DNA of 64,000 nucleotides from positions 1 to 64,000 of the forward strand of contig NZ_JAHWGP010000016.1 of assembly GCF_020873915.1 (NCBI RefSeq), given 5' to 3'. Made by a program: the position numbers and the translations under genes. Positions 46,928 through 55,774 of the stretch are shown here, in pieces. The stretch comes from Streptomyces sp. DH5 (lineage in GTDB: Bacteria > Actinomycetota > Actinomycetes > Streptomycetales > Streptomycetaceae). The notes beneath the pieces are model-generated. The model did not search any database. It was given only the letters and a program-made list of their open reading frames with translations, and was not told where the DNA came from. The first letter of the stretch is position 1. Each line of letters starts with the position of its first letter.

Positions 46928-47338
46928 TTACGCCGCCGCGCACTCCGCGCAGGTGCCGAAGATCTCCACCGTGTGGGCCACGTTGACGTAGCCGTGTTCG
47001 GCCGCGATGGCCTCGGCCCACTTCTCCACGGCCGGGCCCTCGACCTCGACCGCCTTGCCGCAGCTGCGGCAGACCAGGTGGTGGTGATGGTCGCCGGTGG
47101 AGCAGCGGCGGTACACGGACTCGCCGTCGGCGGTGCGCAGGACGTCGACCTCGCCCGCGTCGGCGAGGGACTGCAAGGTGCGGTACACCGTGGTGAGTCC
47201 GACCGAGTCGCCCTTGTGCTTGAGCATGTCGTGCAGTTCCTGCGCGCTGCGGAACTCGTCGACCTCCTGGAGGCAAGCCGCCACTGCGGCACGCTGCCGG
47301 GTGGCGCGGCCCTTCACGGGCGGTCCTGCGGTCGTCAC
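46928..47338 (-). CDS. zur: Zinc uptake regulator Zur (Fur family)
   Basis: A 136-aa Fur-family repressor. The winged helix (RATRQRAAVAACLQEVDEFRSAQELH and GLTTVYRTLQSLADAGEV) is followed by the dimerisation domain with HHHH-type metal ligands (GDHHHHLVCRSCG, about residues 82-94) and a structural CAEC near the end. GTG 47338 follows GAGGAGG at 7 nt. It is the last gene of a znuA-znuC-znuB-zur run, so Zur controls its own uptake operon if transcription reads through the 76-bp gap. Confidence 0.93.
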   Translation of the reverse strand: MTTAGPPVKGRATRQRAAVAACLQEVDEFRSAQELHDMLKHKGDSVGLTTVYRTLQSLADAGEVDVLRTADGESVYRRCSTGDHHHHLVCRSCGKAVEVEGPAVEKWAEAIAAEHGYVNVAHTVEIFGTCAECAAA

Positions 47339-47414
47339 GGGATTGCCTCCTCGCATCTGGCGTCTGCCCGGGCCATTGTGCCAGCCCGGGCGGAGGAGAG
47401 TCGGGCGCCGCCTC

Positions 47415-48302
47415 CTAGCCGGCCGGGCGGCTGGCCGGAATCGCACATTCCGCGGGATCGCCGCCCGGTTGTGCGGCGGCGAGAGCACGGGCGCGGCGGC
47501 GGGCCAGCGGGGTGGCCAGCGCGGTCAGGGCGATGAACGCGGCGATGGTCAGCAGCACGATCGTCGCGCCGGGCGGCACGTCCTGGTGGTACGAGGTGAC
47601 CGTGCCGCCGATGGTCACGGTCACGCCGATGGCGACGGCGATGGCGAACGTGGCGGCGAAGCTCCGGGTGAGCTGCTGGGCCGCCGCGACCGGCACCACC
47701 ATGAGCGCGCTCACCAGCAGCAGCCCGACCACGCGCATCGCGACGGAGACCGTCACGGCCGCCGTGACGGCCGTCAGCAGGTTCAGGAACCGCACCGGCA
47801 GGCCCGTCACCCGCGCGAACTCCTCGTCCTGACTGACCGCGAAGAGCTGCTTGCGCAGGCCGACGGTGACGAGCACCACGAAGGCGGCCAGCACGCAGAT
47901 CGCGGTGACGTCGGACTCCGAGACCGTGGACAGGGAGCCGAAGAGGAACGAGGAGAGGTTGCCGGTGGAGCCGCCGGGGGCGAGGTTGATGAACATCACA
48001 CCGCCGGCCATGCCGCCGTAGAAGAGCATCGCGAGGGCGATGTCGCCGCGGGTCTTGGCGTACCAGCGGACCAGTTCCATGAAGACGGCGCCGAGCACGG
48101 ACACCAGCGTCGCCATCCACACCGGGGACCAGCTGAACAGGAAGCCGAGGCCGACGCCGGTCATGGCGACGTGGCCGATGCCGTCGCCCATGAGGGCCTG
48201 ACGGCGCTGGACCAGGTAGATGCCGACGGCGGGGGCGGTGATGCCGACCAGGACGGCGGCGAGCAGTGCCCGCTGCATGAAGGCGTAGTCGAGGATCTCC
48301 AT
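47415..48302 (-). CDS. znuB: Zinc ABC transporter permease
   Basis: A 295-aa ABC-3 family permease with about eight hydrophobic helices, beginning MEILDYAFMQRALLAAVLVG and containing the QRRQALMGDGIGHVAMTGVG signature (about residues 32-51). Overlaps the end of znuC by one base. It carries zinc across the membrane with ZnuC and ZnuA. Confidence 0.93.
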   Translation of the reverse strand: MEILDYAFMQRALLAAVLVGITAPAVGIYLVQRRQALMGDGIGHVAMTGVGLGFLFSWSPVWMATLVSVLGAVFMELVRWYAKTRGDIALAMLFYGGMAGGVMFINLAPGGSTGNLSSFLFGSLSTVSESDVTAICVLAAFVVLVTVGLRKQLFAVSQDEEFARVTGLPVRFLNLLTAVTAAVTVSVAMRVVGLLLVSALMVVPVAAAQQLTRSFAATFAIAVAIGVTVTIGGTVTSYHQDVPPGATIVLLTIAAFIALTALATPLARRRARALAAAQPGGDPAECAIPASRPAG

Positions 48303-49075
48303 CAGCTCAGCAGTCCCGTACGGATCGGTTCGGCGCCCACGGGGGCGTGCGGGTGGACGTGGTCGTGGCCGGGCAGGGCGTGCTGGCCGACGGCCTTCGG
48401 GGGCGGGCCGTCGTGCACGACGCAGCCGTCGCGCAGGACGACCGCCCGGTCGATCAGGGGCTCCAGCGGGCCCAGTTCGTGCAGGACGAGGAGGACGGTC
48501 GCACCCTCGGCCACCTGGCCCCTCAGGGTCTCGGCCAGGACCTCCTGGCTGGCCAGGTCGACGCCCGCCATCGGCTCGTCCATGATCAGCAGTTCGGGGG
48601 CGGCGGCGAGCGCGCGGGCGATCAGGACCCGCTGGTGCTGGCCGCCGGAGAGGGCGTCGACGGAGTCCTTGGCGCGGTCCGCCATGCCGACGAGGTCCAG
48701 GGCGTGCCGTACGGCCTCGCGGTCGGTCCTGCGGAAGAGACCGAAGCGGGTACGGGCCAGGCGGCCGGAGGAGACGACCTCGGCGACCGTGGCGGGCACG
48801 CCCCCGGCGGCGGTGGTGCGCTGCGGGACGTAGCCCACGCGCGCCCAGTCGCGGAACCGGTGCCGGGGGGTGCCGAACAGCTCGATCGCGCCGTCGGTGA
48901 CGGGCACCTGGCCGATGACGGCGCGCACGGCCGTCGACTTGCCGGAGCCGTTGGCGCCGAGCAGGGCGACGACCTCACCGCGCCGCACGGTGAGGTCGAT
49001 GCCGCGCAGCACCGGGCGGGCGCCCAGCTCGGCGCGGACGTCGCGCAGGGAGATGACGGGCTCGGTCGTCGTCAT
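48302..49075 (-). CDS. znuC: Zinc ABC transporter ATP-binding protein
   Basis: A 257-aa ABC ATPase. Walker A GANGSGKST (about residues 39-47), signature LSGGQHQR (about 142) and Walker B LLIMDEP (about 161) are intact. The C-terminal tail is histidine-rich (GQHALPGHDHVHPHAP), which is common in zinc importers and may sense or hand over metal. The ATG at 49075 has a GGAG-like site upstream and lies 23 bp after znuA. Confidence 0.93.
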   Translation of the reverse strand: MTTTEPVISLRDVRAELGARPVLRGIDLTVRRGEVVALLGANGSGKSTAVRAVIGQVPVTDGAIELFGTPRHRFRDWARVGYVPQRTTAAGGVPATVAEVVSSGRLARTRFGLFRRTDREAVRHALDLVGMADRAKDSVDALSGGQHQRVLIARALAAAPELLIMDEPMAGVDLASQEVLAETLRGQVAEGATVLLVLHELGPLEPLIDRAVVLRDGCVVHDGPPPKAVGQHALPGHDHVHPHAPVGAEPIRTGLLS

Positions 49076-49098
49076 GCCGTCCTCCGGTGGTGTGCCGG

Positions 49099-50103
49099 TC
49101 ACTTGGCGCCCAGGGCCTTCCGCAGGGCCGTGAGGTTGGCTTCCATGACCTGGAAGTAGTCCTCGCCGCGGGAGTCGTCCGTGATGCCTTCGATGGGGTC
49201 GAGGACGTCGGTCTCGAGTCCGGCGTCGGCGGCGAGGGTCTTGGCGGTCCGGTCGCTGACGAGGGTCTCGTAGAAGACGGTGGTGACGCCGTCGGCCTTC
49301 GCGGTCTGCTGGAGTTCCTTCACACGGGCGCCGCTGGGCTCCGACTCGGGGTCCAGGCCGCTGATGGACTCCTCGGTCAGGCCGTAGCGCTCTGCGAGGT
49401 GGCCGAAGGCGGCGTGCGTGGTGATGAAGACACCGGTCCTGCGGTCCGCGAGGCCGGTCTCGAACTTCTCGTCCAGGGCGTTCAGCTTGCCGACCAGGGC
49501 CGCGGTGTTCTTCTTGTAGTCGGCGGCGTGGTCCGGGTCGGCCTTCTCGAAGGCCTTGCCGACCCCCTCGGCGACCTCGGCGTACTTGACCGGGTCGAGC
49601 CAGACATGGGGGTCCTGGCCCTCCTCGTGCGCGTGGTCGTGGCCCTCGTCCTTCTGGGCCTCGCCCTCGTGGCCGTGCTCGTCCTCGTGGCCGTGCTCGT
49701 CCTCGTGGCCGCCGGACTCGGCGGCGTGGGACTCCAGGGAGGTCAGCGTGGCCGCGTCGATCTTCGTCTTCACCTCGGACTGGCTGATGGCCTCGTCGAC
49801 GGTGGGCTGGAGGCCCTTGAGGTAGATGGCCGCGTCGGACTCCTGGAGCTGCGCGGTCTGCTTGGCGCTGATCTCCAGGTCGTGCGGCTCCTGGCCGGGC
49901 TGGGTGAGACTGGTGACGTTGACGTGCTCGCCGCCGATCTGCTCGGCGAGGAAGGCCATCGGGTAGAACGACGCCACGACGTCGAACTTGTCGGTGTTGC
50001 CCGCGGCGGTGTTGTCGGAGGAGCAGGCGGTGAGGCCGCCGAGGCCGAGGGCGGTGACCGCGGCCAGGGCGGCCGCGGATATGTGGCGTCGTCGTACGTT
50101 CAT
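49099..50103 (-). CDS. znuA: Zinc ABC transporter substrate-binding lipoprotein
   Basis: A 334-aa lipoprotein: a signal peptide with LTAC lipobox (cysteine near residue 27), then a cluster A-I metal-binding fold. A histidine/acidic loop (GGHEDEHGHEDEHGHEGE, about 132-149, then GHDHAHEEG) is the usual zinc-collecting loop of ZnuA. ATG 50103 is chosen; ATG 50112 adds three residues. A Zur-box-like dyad abuts the start, so zinc repletion should shut it off. Confidence 0.93.
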   Translation of the reverse strand: MNVRRRHISAAALAAVTALGLGGLTACSSDNTAAGNTDKFDVVASFYPMAFLAEQIGGEHVNVTSLTQPGQEPHDLEISAKQTAQLQESDAAIYLKGLQPTVDEAISQSEVKTKIDAATLTSLESHAAESGGHEDEHGHEDEHGHEGEAQKDEGHDHAHEEGQDPHVWLDPVKYAEVAEGVGKAFEKADPDHAADYKKNTAALVGKLNALDEKFETGLADRRTGVFITTHAAFGHLAERYGLTEESISGLDPESEPSGARVKELQQTAKADGVTTVFYETLVSDRTAKTLAADAGLETDVLDPIEGITDDSRGEDYFQVMEANLTALRKALGAK

Positions 50104-50117
50104 GACACTCATTTTCA
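50103..50117. promoter_or_regulatory. Zur box 1 (znuA)
   Basis: On the minus strand TGAAAATGAGTGTCA, which differs from the Zur consensus TGAAAATGATTTTCA (recalled) at two positions. It overlaps or abuts the znuA start. Confidence 0.7.
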
Positions 50118-50124
50118 ACAAATA

Positions 50125-50139
50125 TGGAAACCGTTGTCA
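50125..50139. promoter_or_regulatory. Zur box 2 (weaker)
   Basis: Minus strand TGACAACGGTTTCCA keeps the TGA...TCA-type symmetry with four differences from consensus and overlaps a TTGACA -35-like hexamer for znuA. Confidence 0.4.
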
Positions 50140-50264
50140 ACAAAGCACGTGAGAGGCCTGTAGCGGACACCGAATTGGTCGCGGGGCAGGCCACGCCGGT
50201 AGCCTGAGTGCTTCGCTGGAAGCAATCTCGCTTCGTCGCCCGTCGTCGTAATGAAGAGAGCACC

Positions 50265-51647
50265 GTGGCCGCCGACAAGATCGACACCATCGTCAGCCTG
50301 AGCAAGCGCCGTGGCTTCGTATTCCCCAGTAGTGAGATCTACGGCGGCACGAAGGCCGCCTGGGACTACGGACCGCTGGGTGTCGAGCTCAAGGAAAACC
50401 TGAAGCGCCAGTGGTGGCGCTACATGGTGACCTCGCGCGAGGACGTGGTCGGTATCGACTCGTCCGTGATCCTCGCCCCGGACGTGTGGGTGGCCTCCGG
50501 TCACGTCGCGACCTTCACGGACCCGCTGACCGAGTGCACCTCCTGCCACAAGCGGTTCCGCGCGGACCACCTGGAGGAGGCGTACGAGGAGAAGAAGGGC
50601 CGCGCCCCGGAGAACGGCCTCGCCGACCTCAGCTGCCCCAACTGCGGCAACAAGGGCACCTTCACCGAGCCCAAGCAGTTCTCGGGTCTGCTCTCCACCC
50701 ACCTCGGTCCCACGCAGGACTCCGGCTCCATCGCCTACCTGCGCCCCGAGACCGCCCAGGGCATCTTCACCAACTTCGCCCAGGTGCAGACCGCTTCGCG
50801 CAAGAAGCCGCCGTTCGGCATCGCCCAGATGGGCAAGTCCTTCCGCAACGAGATCACGCCCGGCAACTTCATCTTCCGCACCCGCGAGTTCGAGCAGATG
50901 GAGATGGAGTTCTTCGTCAAGCCGGGCGAGGACGAGCAGTGGCAGGAGTACTGGATGGAGCAGCGCTGGAACTGGTACACCGGTCTCGGCCTGCGCGAGG
51001 AGAACATGCGGTGGTACGAGCACCCGAAGGAGAAGCTCTCCCACTACTCCAAGCGCACCGCTGACATCGAGTACCGCTTCCAGTTCGGCGGCAGCGAGTG
51101 GGGCGAGCTGGAGGGCGTCGCCAACCGCACCGACTACGACCTCGGGGCCCACTCCAAGGCATCCGGCCAGGACCTCGCCTACTTCGACCAGGAGGCCGGC
51201 GAGCGCTGGACGCCGTACGTCATCGAGCCGGCGGCCGGTGTCGGCCGGGCCATGCTCGCCTTCCTGCTCGACGCCTACGTCGAGGACGAGGCGCCCAACG
51301 CCAAGGGCAAGATGGAGAAGCGGACCGTGCTGCGGCTCGACCACCGCCTCGCCCCGGTGAAGGCGGCCGTGCTCCCGCTGTCCCGCAACGCCGAGCTGTC
51401 GCCGAAGGCGAAGGGGCTCGCGCAGGCGCTGCGGCAGAACTGGAACATCGAGTTCGACGACGCCGGTGCGATCGGGCGCCGTTACCGCCGCCAGGACGAG
51501 ATCGGCACGCCGTTCTGCGTCACGGTCGACTTCGACACGCTGGACGACAACGCGGTGACCGTGCGCGAGCGCGACACCATGAAGCAGGAGCGCGTGTCGC
51601 TGGACCAGATCGAGGGGTACCTGGCAGCCCGACTGATCGGCGCCTAG
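50265..51647 (+). CDS. glyS: Glycine--tRNA ligase (class II, alpha2 type)
   Basis: A 460-aa glycyl-tRNA synthetase of the single-chain type. Class II motifs: [16 protein letters not shown] region (motif 1), [25 protein letters not shown] (motif 2, about residues 205-229) and [14 protein letters not shown] (motif 3, about 325). The C-terminal anticodon-binding domain follows (about 365-455). GTG 50265 is chosen because the preceding residues are not family-like. It is divergent from znuA. A 17-bp terminator stem follows. Confidence 0.95.
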   Translation: MAADKIDTIVSLSKRRGFVFPSSEIYGGTKAAWDYGPLGVELKENLKRQWWRYMVTSREDVVGIDSSVILAPDVWVASGHVATFTDPLTECTSCHKRFRADHLEEAYEEKKGRAPENGLADLSCPNCGNKGTFTEPKQFSGLLSTHLGPTQDSGSIAYLRPETAQGIFTNFAQVQTASRKKPPFGIAQMGKSFRNEITPGNFIFRTREFEQMEMEFFVKPGEDEQWQEYWMEQRWNWYTGLGLREENMRWYEHPKEKLSHYSKRTADIEYRFQFGGSEWGELEGVANRTDYDLGAHSKASGQDLAYFDQEAGERWTPYVIEPAAGVGRAMLAFLLDAYVEDEAPNAKGKMEKRTVLRLDHRLAPVKAAVLPLSRNAELSPKAKGLAQALRQNWNIEFDDAGAIGRRYRRQDEIGTPFCVTVDFDTLDDNAVTVRERDTMKQERVSLDQIEGYLAARLIGA

Positions 51648-51699
51648 TCTTCGGCTGCCGTCGCCGTACCAGGGGCCTCTGCCCCTGACCGTCTTGTGG

Positions 51700-51735
51700 G
51701 CCCGCCCACCACCCGAGTTCGGGTGGTGGGCGGGC
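51700..51735. terminator. Bidirectional terminator
   Basis: A perfect 17-bp stem, GCCCGCCCACCACCCGA and its complement, with a 2-nt loop, ending right at the stop of the minus-strand gene and 52 bp after glyS. Confidence 0.9.
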
Positions 51736-51942
51736 TCATGTCGCCGTCGGGTCCACGGTCGCCTGGTGCGCCTGCGTCAGGTGTTCCTGCGCCTTGAGCC
51801 ACGGCAGGAACTGGGCGCCCTGGCGCCAGCCGCAGGTCTCGCATCTGATCGTGCGCTGTACTCCCGTGCGTTGGACGTGGACGGTGTGCTCCCGGCCGTG
51901 CAGGTCCCAGCGGCTGACTTTGCTCGTGTCGATCTGCGGCAT
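51736..51942 (-). CDS. Small zinc-finger-like protein, 68 aa
   Basis: A 68-residue protein. After a beta-rich start (SKVSRWDLHGREHTVHVQRTG) it has CETC (residues 34-37) followed 17 residues later by HLTQAH, giving a CxxC...HxxxxH layout fit for one zinc. GC3 is high and a strong terminator abuts its end, so it is likely real. I know no function; it could bind DNA, RNA or a protein. Confidence 0.65.
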   Translation of the reverse strand: MPQIDTSKVSRWDLHGREHTVHVQRTGVQRTIRCETCGWRQGAQFLPWLKAQEHLTQAHQATVDPTAT

Positions 51943-52206
51943 GGCTCCTCCGGAGGTTCGGCAGGGCGTTGGTGTCGCCGTTCCTTGTGCCCCCGTTCCC
52001 GTCCGGGGATGACAAGGAGTGTGCCGCAGAAGTGAGTTCGGCGGATGCGGGTCGGCGGGGCCCGGGGCGGGGTGTCCGTGCGGCCCGGCGCCGACGGGGT
52101 GCCGTCGCGCCCATCCCGGAGACGGCCTTGCTTACGCGGATTTCAATAGTGCGGTTAACTAATGACTGCTCCACGATGACCGTCCCGGGTACCCCGCCGC
52201 ATGCGG

Positions 52207-52212
52207 GACAAT
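52207..52212 (+). promoter_or_regulatory. Probable -10 for leaderless dusB mRNA
   Basis: GACAAT in GCGGGACAATGGGG, 6 nt before ATG 52219. Confidence 0.45.
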
Positions 52213-52218
52213 GGGGGA

Positions 52219-53373
52219 ATGCCCACGCCCTCGCCGACCGTGAACACCGTCCTGCCCATCGGCCCGCACGCCGTGCGGCCGCCCGTCGTGCTCGCACCCA
52301 TGGCGGGGATCACCAACGCCCCCTTCCGCACCCTGTGCAGGGAGTTCAGCGGGGGCAAGGGGCTGTTCGTCAGCGAGATGATCACCACCCGGGCGCTGGT
52401 CGAGCGCAACGAGAAGACCATGCAGCTGATCCGGTTCGACGCGAGCGAGACGCCGCGCTCCATCCAGCTGTACGGCGTCGACCCGGCGACCGTCGGCAAG
52501 GCCGTCCGCATGATCGTGGAGGAGGACCTGGCCGACCACATCGACCTCAACTTCGGCTGCCCGGTCCCCAAGGTGACCCGCAAGGGCGGCGGCTCGGCCC
52601 TCCCGTACAAGCGGAACCTGCTGCGGTCCATCCTGCGCGAGGCGGTCAGCGGGGCGGGCGGACTGCCGGTGACGATGAAGATGCGCAAGGGCATCGACGA
52701 CGACCACCTGACCTACCTGGACGCCGGCCGGATCGCCGTCGAGGAGGGGGTCACCGCCATCGCGCTGCACGGCCGCACCACCGCCCAGCACTACGGCGGC
52801 ACCGCCGACTGGGACGCCATCGCGCGGCTCAAGGAGCACGTGCCGGAGATCCCGGTGCTCGGCAACGGCGACATCTGGTCGGCCGAGGACGCGCTCAGGA
52901 TGGTGCGCGAGACGGGCTGTGACGGCGTGGTCGTGGGCCGGGGCTGCCTGGGCCGGCCGTGGCTGTTCGCGGACCTGGTGGCCGCCTTCGAGGGACGGGC
53001 CGACGACCGCGCACGGCCGGCCCTGAGGGAGGTCGCCGACGCCATGGTCCGGCACGCCACGCTGCTGGGCGAGTGGCTCGGTGACGAGTCCCGCGGCGTG
53101 ATCGACTTCCGCAAGCACGTCGCCTGGTACCTGAAGGGCTTCGCGGTCGGCTCCGAGATGCGCAAGCGGCTCGCGGTCACCTCCTCGCTGGAGGAACTGC
53201 GGGCCGGGCTCGACGAGCTGGACCTGGACCAGCCCTGGCCGGCCGGCGCCGACGGCCCCCGCGGCCGGACGTCCGGGAACAACCGGGTGGTGCTGCCGGA
53301 CGGCTGGCTGAAGGACCCGTACGACTGCGCGGGGGTCGGCGAGGAAGCGGAACTCGACACCTCCGGCGGCTGA
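52219..53373 (+). CDS. dusB: tRNA-dihydrouridine synthase
   Basis: A 384-aa flavoprotein reducing uridine to dihydrouridine in tRNA. The FMN barrel starts PPVVLAPMAGITNAPFR (about residues 21-37); catalytic Cys in NFGCPVPKVT (about 115); HGRT (about 182) and GNGDI (about 216) are present. The C-terminus is longer than usual and ends in TSGG, where the first unit of a 21-bp tandem repeat begins, so the repeat appears to have spread from or into the 3' end. ATG 52219 is chosen by the GACAAT box. Confidence 0.92.
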   Translation: MPTPSPTVNTVLPIGPHAVRPPVVLAPMAGITNAPFRTLCREFSGGKGLFVSEMITTRALVERNEKTMQLIRFDASETPRSIQLYGVDPATVGKAVRMIVEEDLADHIDLNFGCPVPKVTRKGGGSALPYKRNLLRSILREAVSGAGGLPVTMKMRKGIDDDHLTYLDAGRIAVEEGVTAIALHGRTTAQHYGGTADWDAIARLKEHVPEIPVLGNGDIWSAEDALRMVRETGCDGVVVGRGCLGRPWLFADLVAAFEGRADDRARPALREVADAMVRHATLLGEWLGDESRGVIDFRKHVAWYLKGFAVGSEMRKRLAVTSSLEELRAGLDELDLDQPWPAGADGPRGRTSGNNRVVLPDGWLKDPYDCAGVGEEAELDTSGG

Positions 53374-53700
53374 CCCGGCACCTCCGGCGGGTGCCCTGGC
53401 TCCTCCGGTGGCTGATCCGGCTCCTTCGGCGGGTGCTCTGGCTCCTTCGCGGCTGCCCCGCCGTCCGCGGTGGCCGATCCGCAGTCCGTAGCGGCTGACC
53501 GCCGTCCGCGGTGGCTGATCCGGCTCCTTCGGGGGGTGCCCTGGCTCCTTCGGTGGCTGACCCGGCGCCTTCGGCGGGTGCTCCGGTACCTCCGGCGGCT
53601 GACCCGCCGTCCGCGGTGGCCGATCCGCAGTCCGTAGGGGCTGACCGCCGTCCGCGGCGGCTGATCCGGCTCCTTCGGGGGCCGGCCCGTCGTATCCGGC
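53359..53700. repeat. 21-bp minisatellite with 146-bp higher-order period
   Basis: Units of 21 bp (form: acctccggcggctgacccgg + c) run from the last five codons of dusB: four clear units at 53359-53442, three at 53525-53587, then partial ones. A longer element with CCGCCGTCCGCGGTGG cores separates the blocks, and the whole pattern repeats with a 146-bp period (53458 to 53604; 53525 to 53671). It fills the gap between the convergent dusB and sulfatase genes. In the dusB frame it would read as a 7-residue Ser/Gly-rich repeat with stops. Confidence 0.85.
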
Positions 53701-53706
53701 GCCCGG

Positions 53707-55605
53707 TCAGTCCCGGGTCGGGTGCGGGACGGAGCCGAAGGCGGTCAGGAAGCGGTCGCGGAAGGCGTCCATCCTCCACACGGGCGCGTCCTTCGCCGGC
53801 CGCAGCCCTTCCGTCCAGTTCCAGCCGTCGATCTTCTCCAGCACCTCCGGGTCCTTGGCGACCACCGTCACCGGCACGTCCCGGTTCGCGCCGTGACCGC
53901 TCACCTGGGCGATGGGCTGGTGGTCGCCGAGGAAGACGAGCACCGTGTCGTCGGTGCCGTACCGCTCCAGCCACTCGGTGAGACTGGTGACCGAGTACTG
54001 GATCGACCTGCCGTACTCCCGCCGGGACTCGGTCGAGTCGGCGATGACGTCGGCGGACTTGCGCCCCGCCTTCGCCACGGCGTGGAAGAGCGATCCGTCG
54101 CCGAGTTCGTCCCAGTCGACCATCTCGGGGAGAGGCGCCCACGGCTGGTGGCTGGAGGTGAGGATGATCTCCGACATCAGCGGTCTGGCGCGCGCCCTGC
54201 CGTGCTCCAGGCGTTCGTACGCCTCCAGGGCGTACTGGTCCGGCATCGGCGACCAGGTGAACTTCGGTCCCCGGTAGCCCAGGTCGAAGGCGTCGTAGAC
54301 CTTGTCGAGGCCGTACCACTCGGCCTCCGGCCAGGCCTTCTGCACGCCGGGCATGACGCCGGCGGTGTCCCAGGCGCCGGTCTTCTGGAAGACCTTGGTG
54401 AGGGTGAGGCGGTCGCCGTTGGTGACGGTGCGGTAGCGCTGCTGGTTGTCGATCCACAGGCCGGACAGGGTGGTGGAGTGACCGAGCCAGCTGCTGCCGC
54501 CGAACGTCGCCGAGGTGAGCCAGCCGCTGCGCGCCCGGTAGCCGGCCTCCGCGAGCGCCGTGGTGCGGGCGTCGACGGTTCCGGTGACGCCGGGTGCGAT
54601 GAGCGGGTCCTCCAGCGCGCTGCGGCCGTAGCTCTCGATGAAGGCGAAGACGACGTCCTTGCCGCGCAGGTCCGGGACGAGCTGGTCGGGGGGAGTGGCG
54701 CCGAAGGCGTCCTCCCGGGCCTCCTTCGCGAACGCGGCCTCGTCGCGCAGGGTGTCCACCACGCGCCGGGTCTGCCCCTTCACCGCCTCCGCGGCCAGGT
54801 CGGAGGCGACCGGCACACCGGCGATCTGCACCCCGAGCGCGGTGCAGGTGATCCACACGGTGCCCGCGACGAGCGCGCCCCGGGTGGCGCGGGTGCGGTG
54901 CCGGGCCAGCAGGCCGCCCAGCCGGACGGTGGCCAGCGCCATGACGGTCACCAGGAGCAGGGCGAGCAGGACGGCGCCGACCGCCGCGGCGTCGGCCGCC
55001 GTGTCGCCCATCGAGTCCTTCAGGTAGGACTGGGCGTCGTCGAGCAGCCCCCAGTCGAGGACGACGTTGAAGCCGCGTCCCAAGTACTCGGTGAACCCGA
55101 TGTCCAGCAGGTTGAGCACGGTCAGCACGCCGATTCCCGCCCCGTACAGCGCCGCCACGACGACGCGCGGCCGGCGGGGCAGGGCGAGCAGCAGGACGGC
55201 CCCGACGATCGCCTCGGCGGGGATGCGGGTGAAGCGGTCGGCGCGCACCGCGGGGGCCGTGTTGGGCATCAGGAGGGCGCCGACGACCAGCGCCGCGGCG
55301 AGGACGTGGACGGTCCACCGGACGCGGCGGGCGGCGGTGGGGTGCGCGACGCGTGCGGCACGCAGGCGTGTGCGGACGCGCGGGCGCGGAAGAGCGCGCA
55401 GGCGTGCGAGGACACGTGTGAAGGCGGGCAACCCGGAGGTTCCTTCCGTACCGAGGCCGGTGAGGAGGCGGACCCGGCGTGGGGGTCCGGGTCCGCCGCA
55501 GTTCCGTACGGGCGGGATGAGTGGAGCGTTCACCCGACCGGGGATTTTCCCGGGGAGGAGCGTGTGCCCGGGGTCGGGGCGGCGGGGGCCCGGCCCCGTC
55601 CGCAT
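53707..55605 (-). CDS. Membrane-bound sulfatase/alkaline phosphatase superfamily protein (LTA synthase-like)
   Basis: A 632-aa protein. About five hydrophobic helices (from roughly residue 95 to 270) precede an extracellular sulfatase-type domain. Its DVVFAFIESYGRSALED, GGSSWLGHSTTLSG and VFLGDHQP motifs match the metal-binding framework of the alkaline phosphatase superfamily, as in LtaS or phosphoethanolamine/phosphoglycerol transferases. The substrate may be a lipid or cell-wall polymer. The N-terminal 90 residues are basic, and the start is uncertain (ATG 55605 or GTG 55533). It is divergent from ppdK. Confidence 0.8.
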   Translation of the reverse strand: MRTGPGPRRPDPGHTLLPGKIPGRVNAPLIPPVRNCGGPGPPRRVRLLTGLGTEGTSGLPAFTRVLARLRALPRPRVRTRLRAARVAHPTAARRVRWTVHVLAAALVVGALLMPNTAPAVRADRFTRIPAEAIVGAVLLLALPRRPRVVVAALYGAGIGVLTVLNLLDIGFTEYLGRGFNVVLDWGLLDDAQSYLKDSMGDTAADAAAVGAVLLALLLVTVMALATVRLGGLLARHRTRATRGALVAGTVWITCTALGVQIAGVPVASDLAAEAVKGQTRRVVDTLRDEAAFAKEAREDAFGATPPDQLVPDLRGKDVVFAFIESYGRSALEDPLIAPGVTGTVDARTTALAEAGYRARSGWLTSATFGGSSWLGHSTTLSGLWIDNQQRYRTVTNGDRLTLTKVFQKTGAWDTAGVMPGVQKAWPEAEWYGLDKVYDAFDLGYRGPKFTWSPMPDQYALEAYERLEHGRARARPLMSEIILTSSHQPWAPLPEMVDWDELGDGSLFHAVAKAGRKSADVIADSTESRREYGRSIQYSVTSLTEWLERYGTDDTVLVFLGDHQPIAQVSGHGANRDVPVTVVAKDPEVLEKIDGWNWTEGLRPAKDAPVWRMDAFRDRFLTAFGSVPHPTRD

Positions 55606-55660
55606 GGTGAAATGCGAAGCCGTGTGGCAGCGTGATTCTCGCCACCCCTGATAGGGGTTG

Positions 55661-55674
55661 CGCTCAGATGAGCG
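55661..55674. promoter_or_regulatory. Palindrome CGCTCA-GA-TGAGCG
   Basis: A perfect 6-2-6 inverted repeat, 56 bp upstream of the sulfatase ATG; a second copy lies exactly 100 bp away. Confidence 0.55.
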
Positions 55675-55703
55675 GATCGCGAGCGATTGCACTTCTCAAA
55701 GGT

Positions 55704-55718
55704 TGGCACTCAGTGCCA
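55704..55718. promoter_or_regulatory. Palindrome TGGCACT-C-AGTGCCA
   Basis: A perfect 7-1-7 inverted repeat. It shares the TGGCACT half-site with CIRCE but lacks the 9-nt spacer, so it is not an HrcA site. Confidence 0.5.
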
Positions 55719-55760
55719 CCCCTTGATCGTTCATCGAGCGAAATCAGACGTGGCCGCAGT

Positions 55761-55774
55761 CGCTCATGTGAGCG
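55761..55774. promoter_or_regulatory. Palindrome CGCTCA-TG-TGAGCG
   Basis: The second copy of the 6-2-6 dyad, 205 bp before the ppdK start. Confidence 0.55.

Noticed and set aside
53511-53981. Open frame of 156 codons through the tandem-repeat array
   Set aside because: Pro/Ala/Arg repeats arise from the GC-rich minisatellite; no start signal and it runs into the antisense of the sulfatase gene.
55704-55718. TGGCACT-C-AGTGCCA as a second CIRCE
   Set aside because: Half-sites resemble CIRCE, but the 9-nt spacer is missing and no chaperone gene is nearby.
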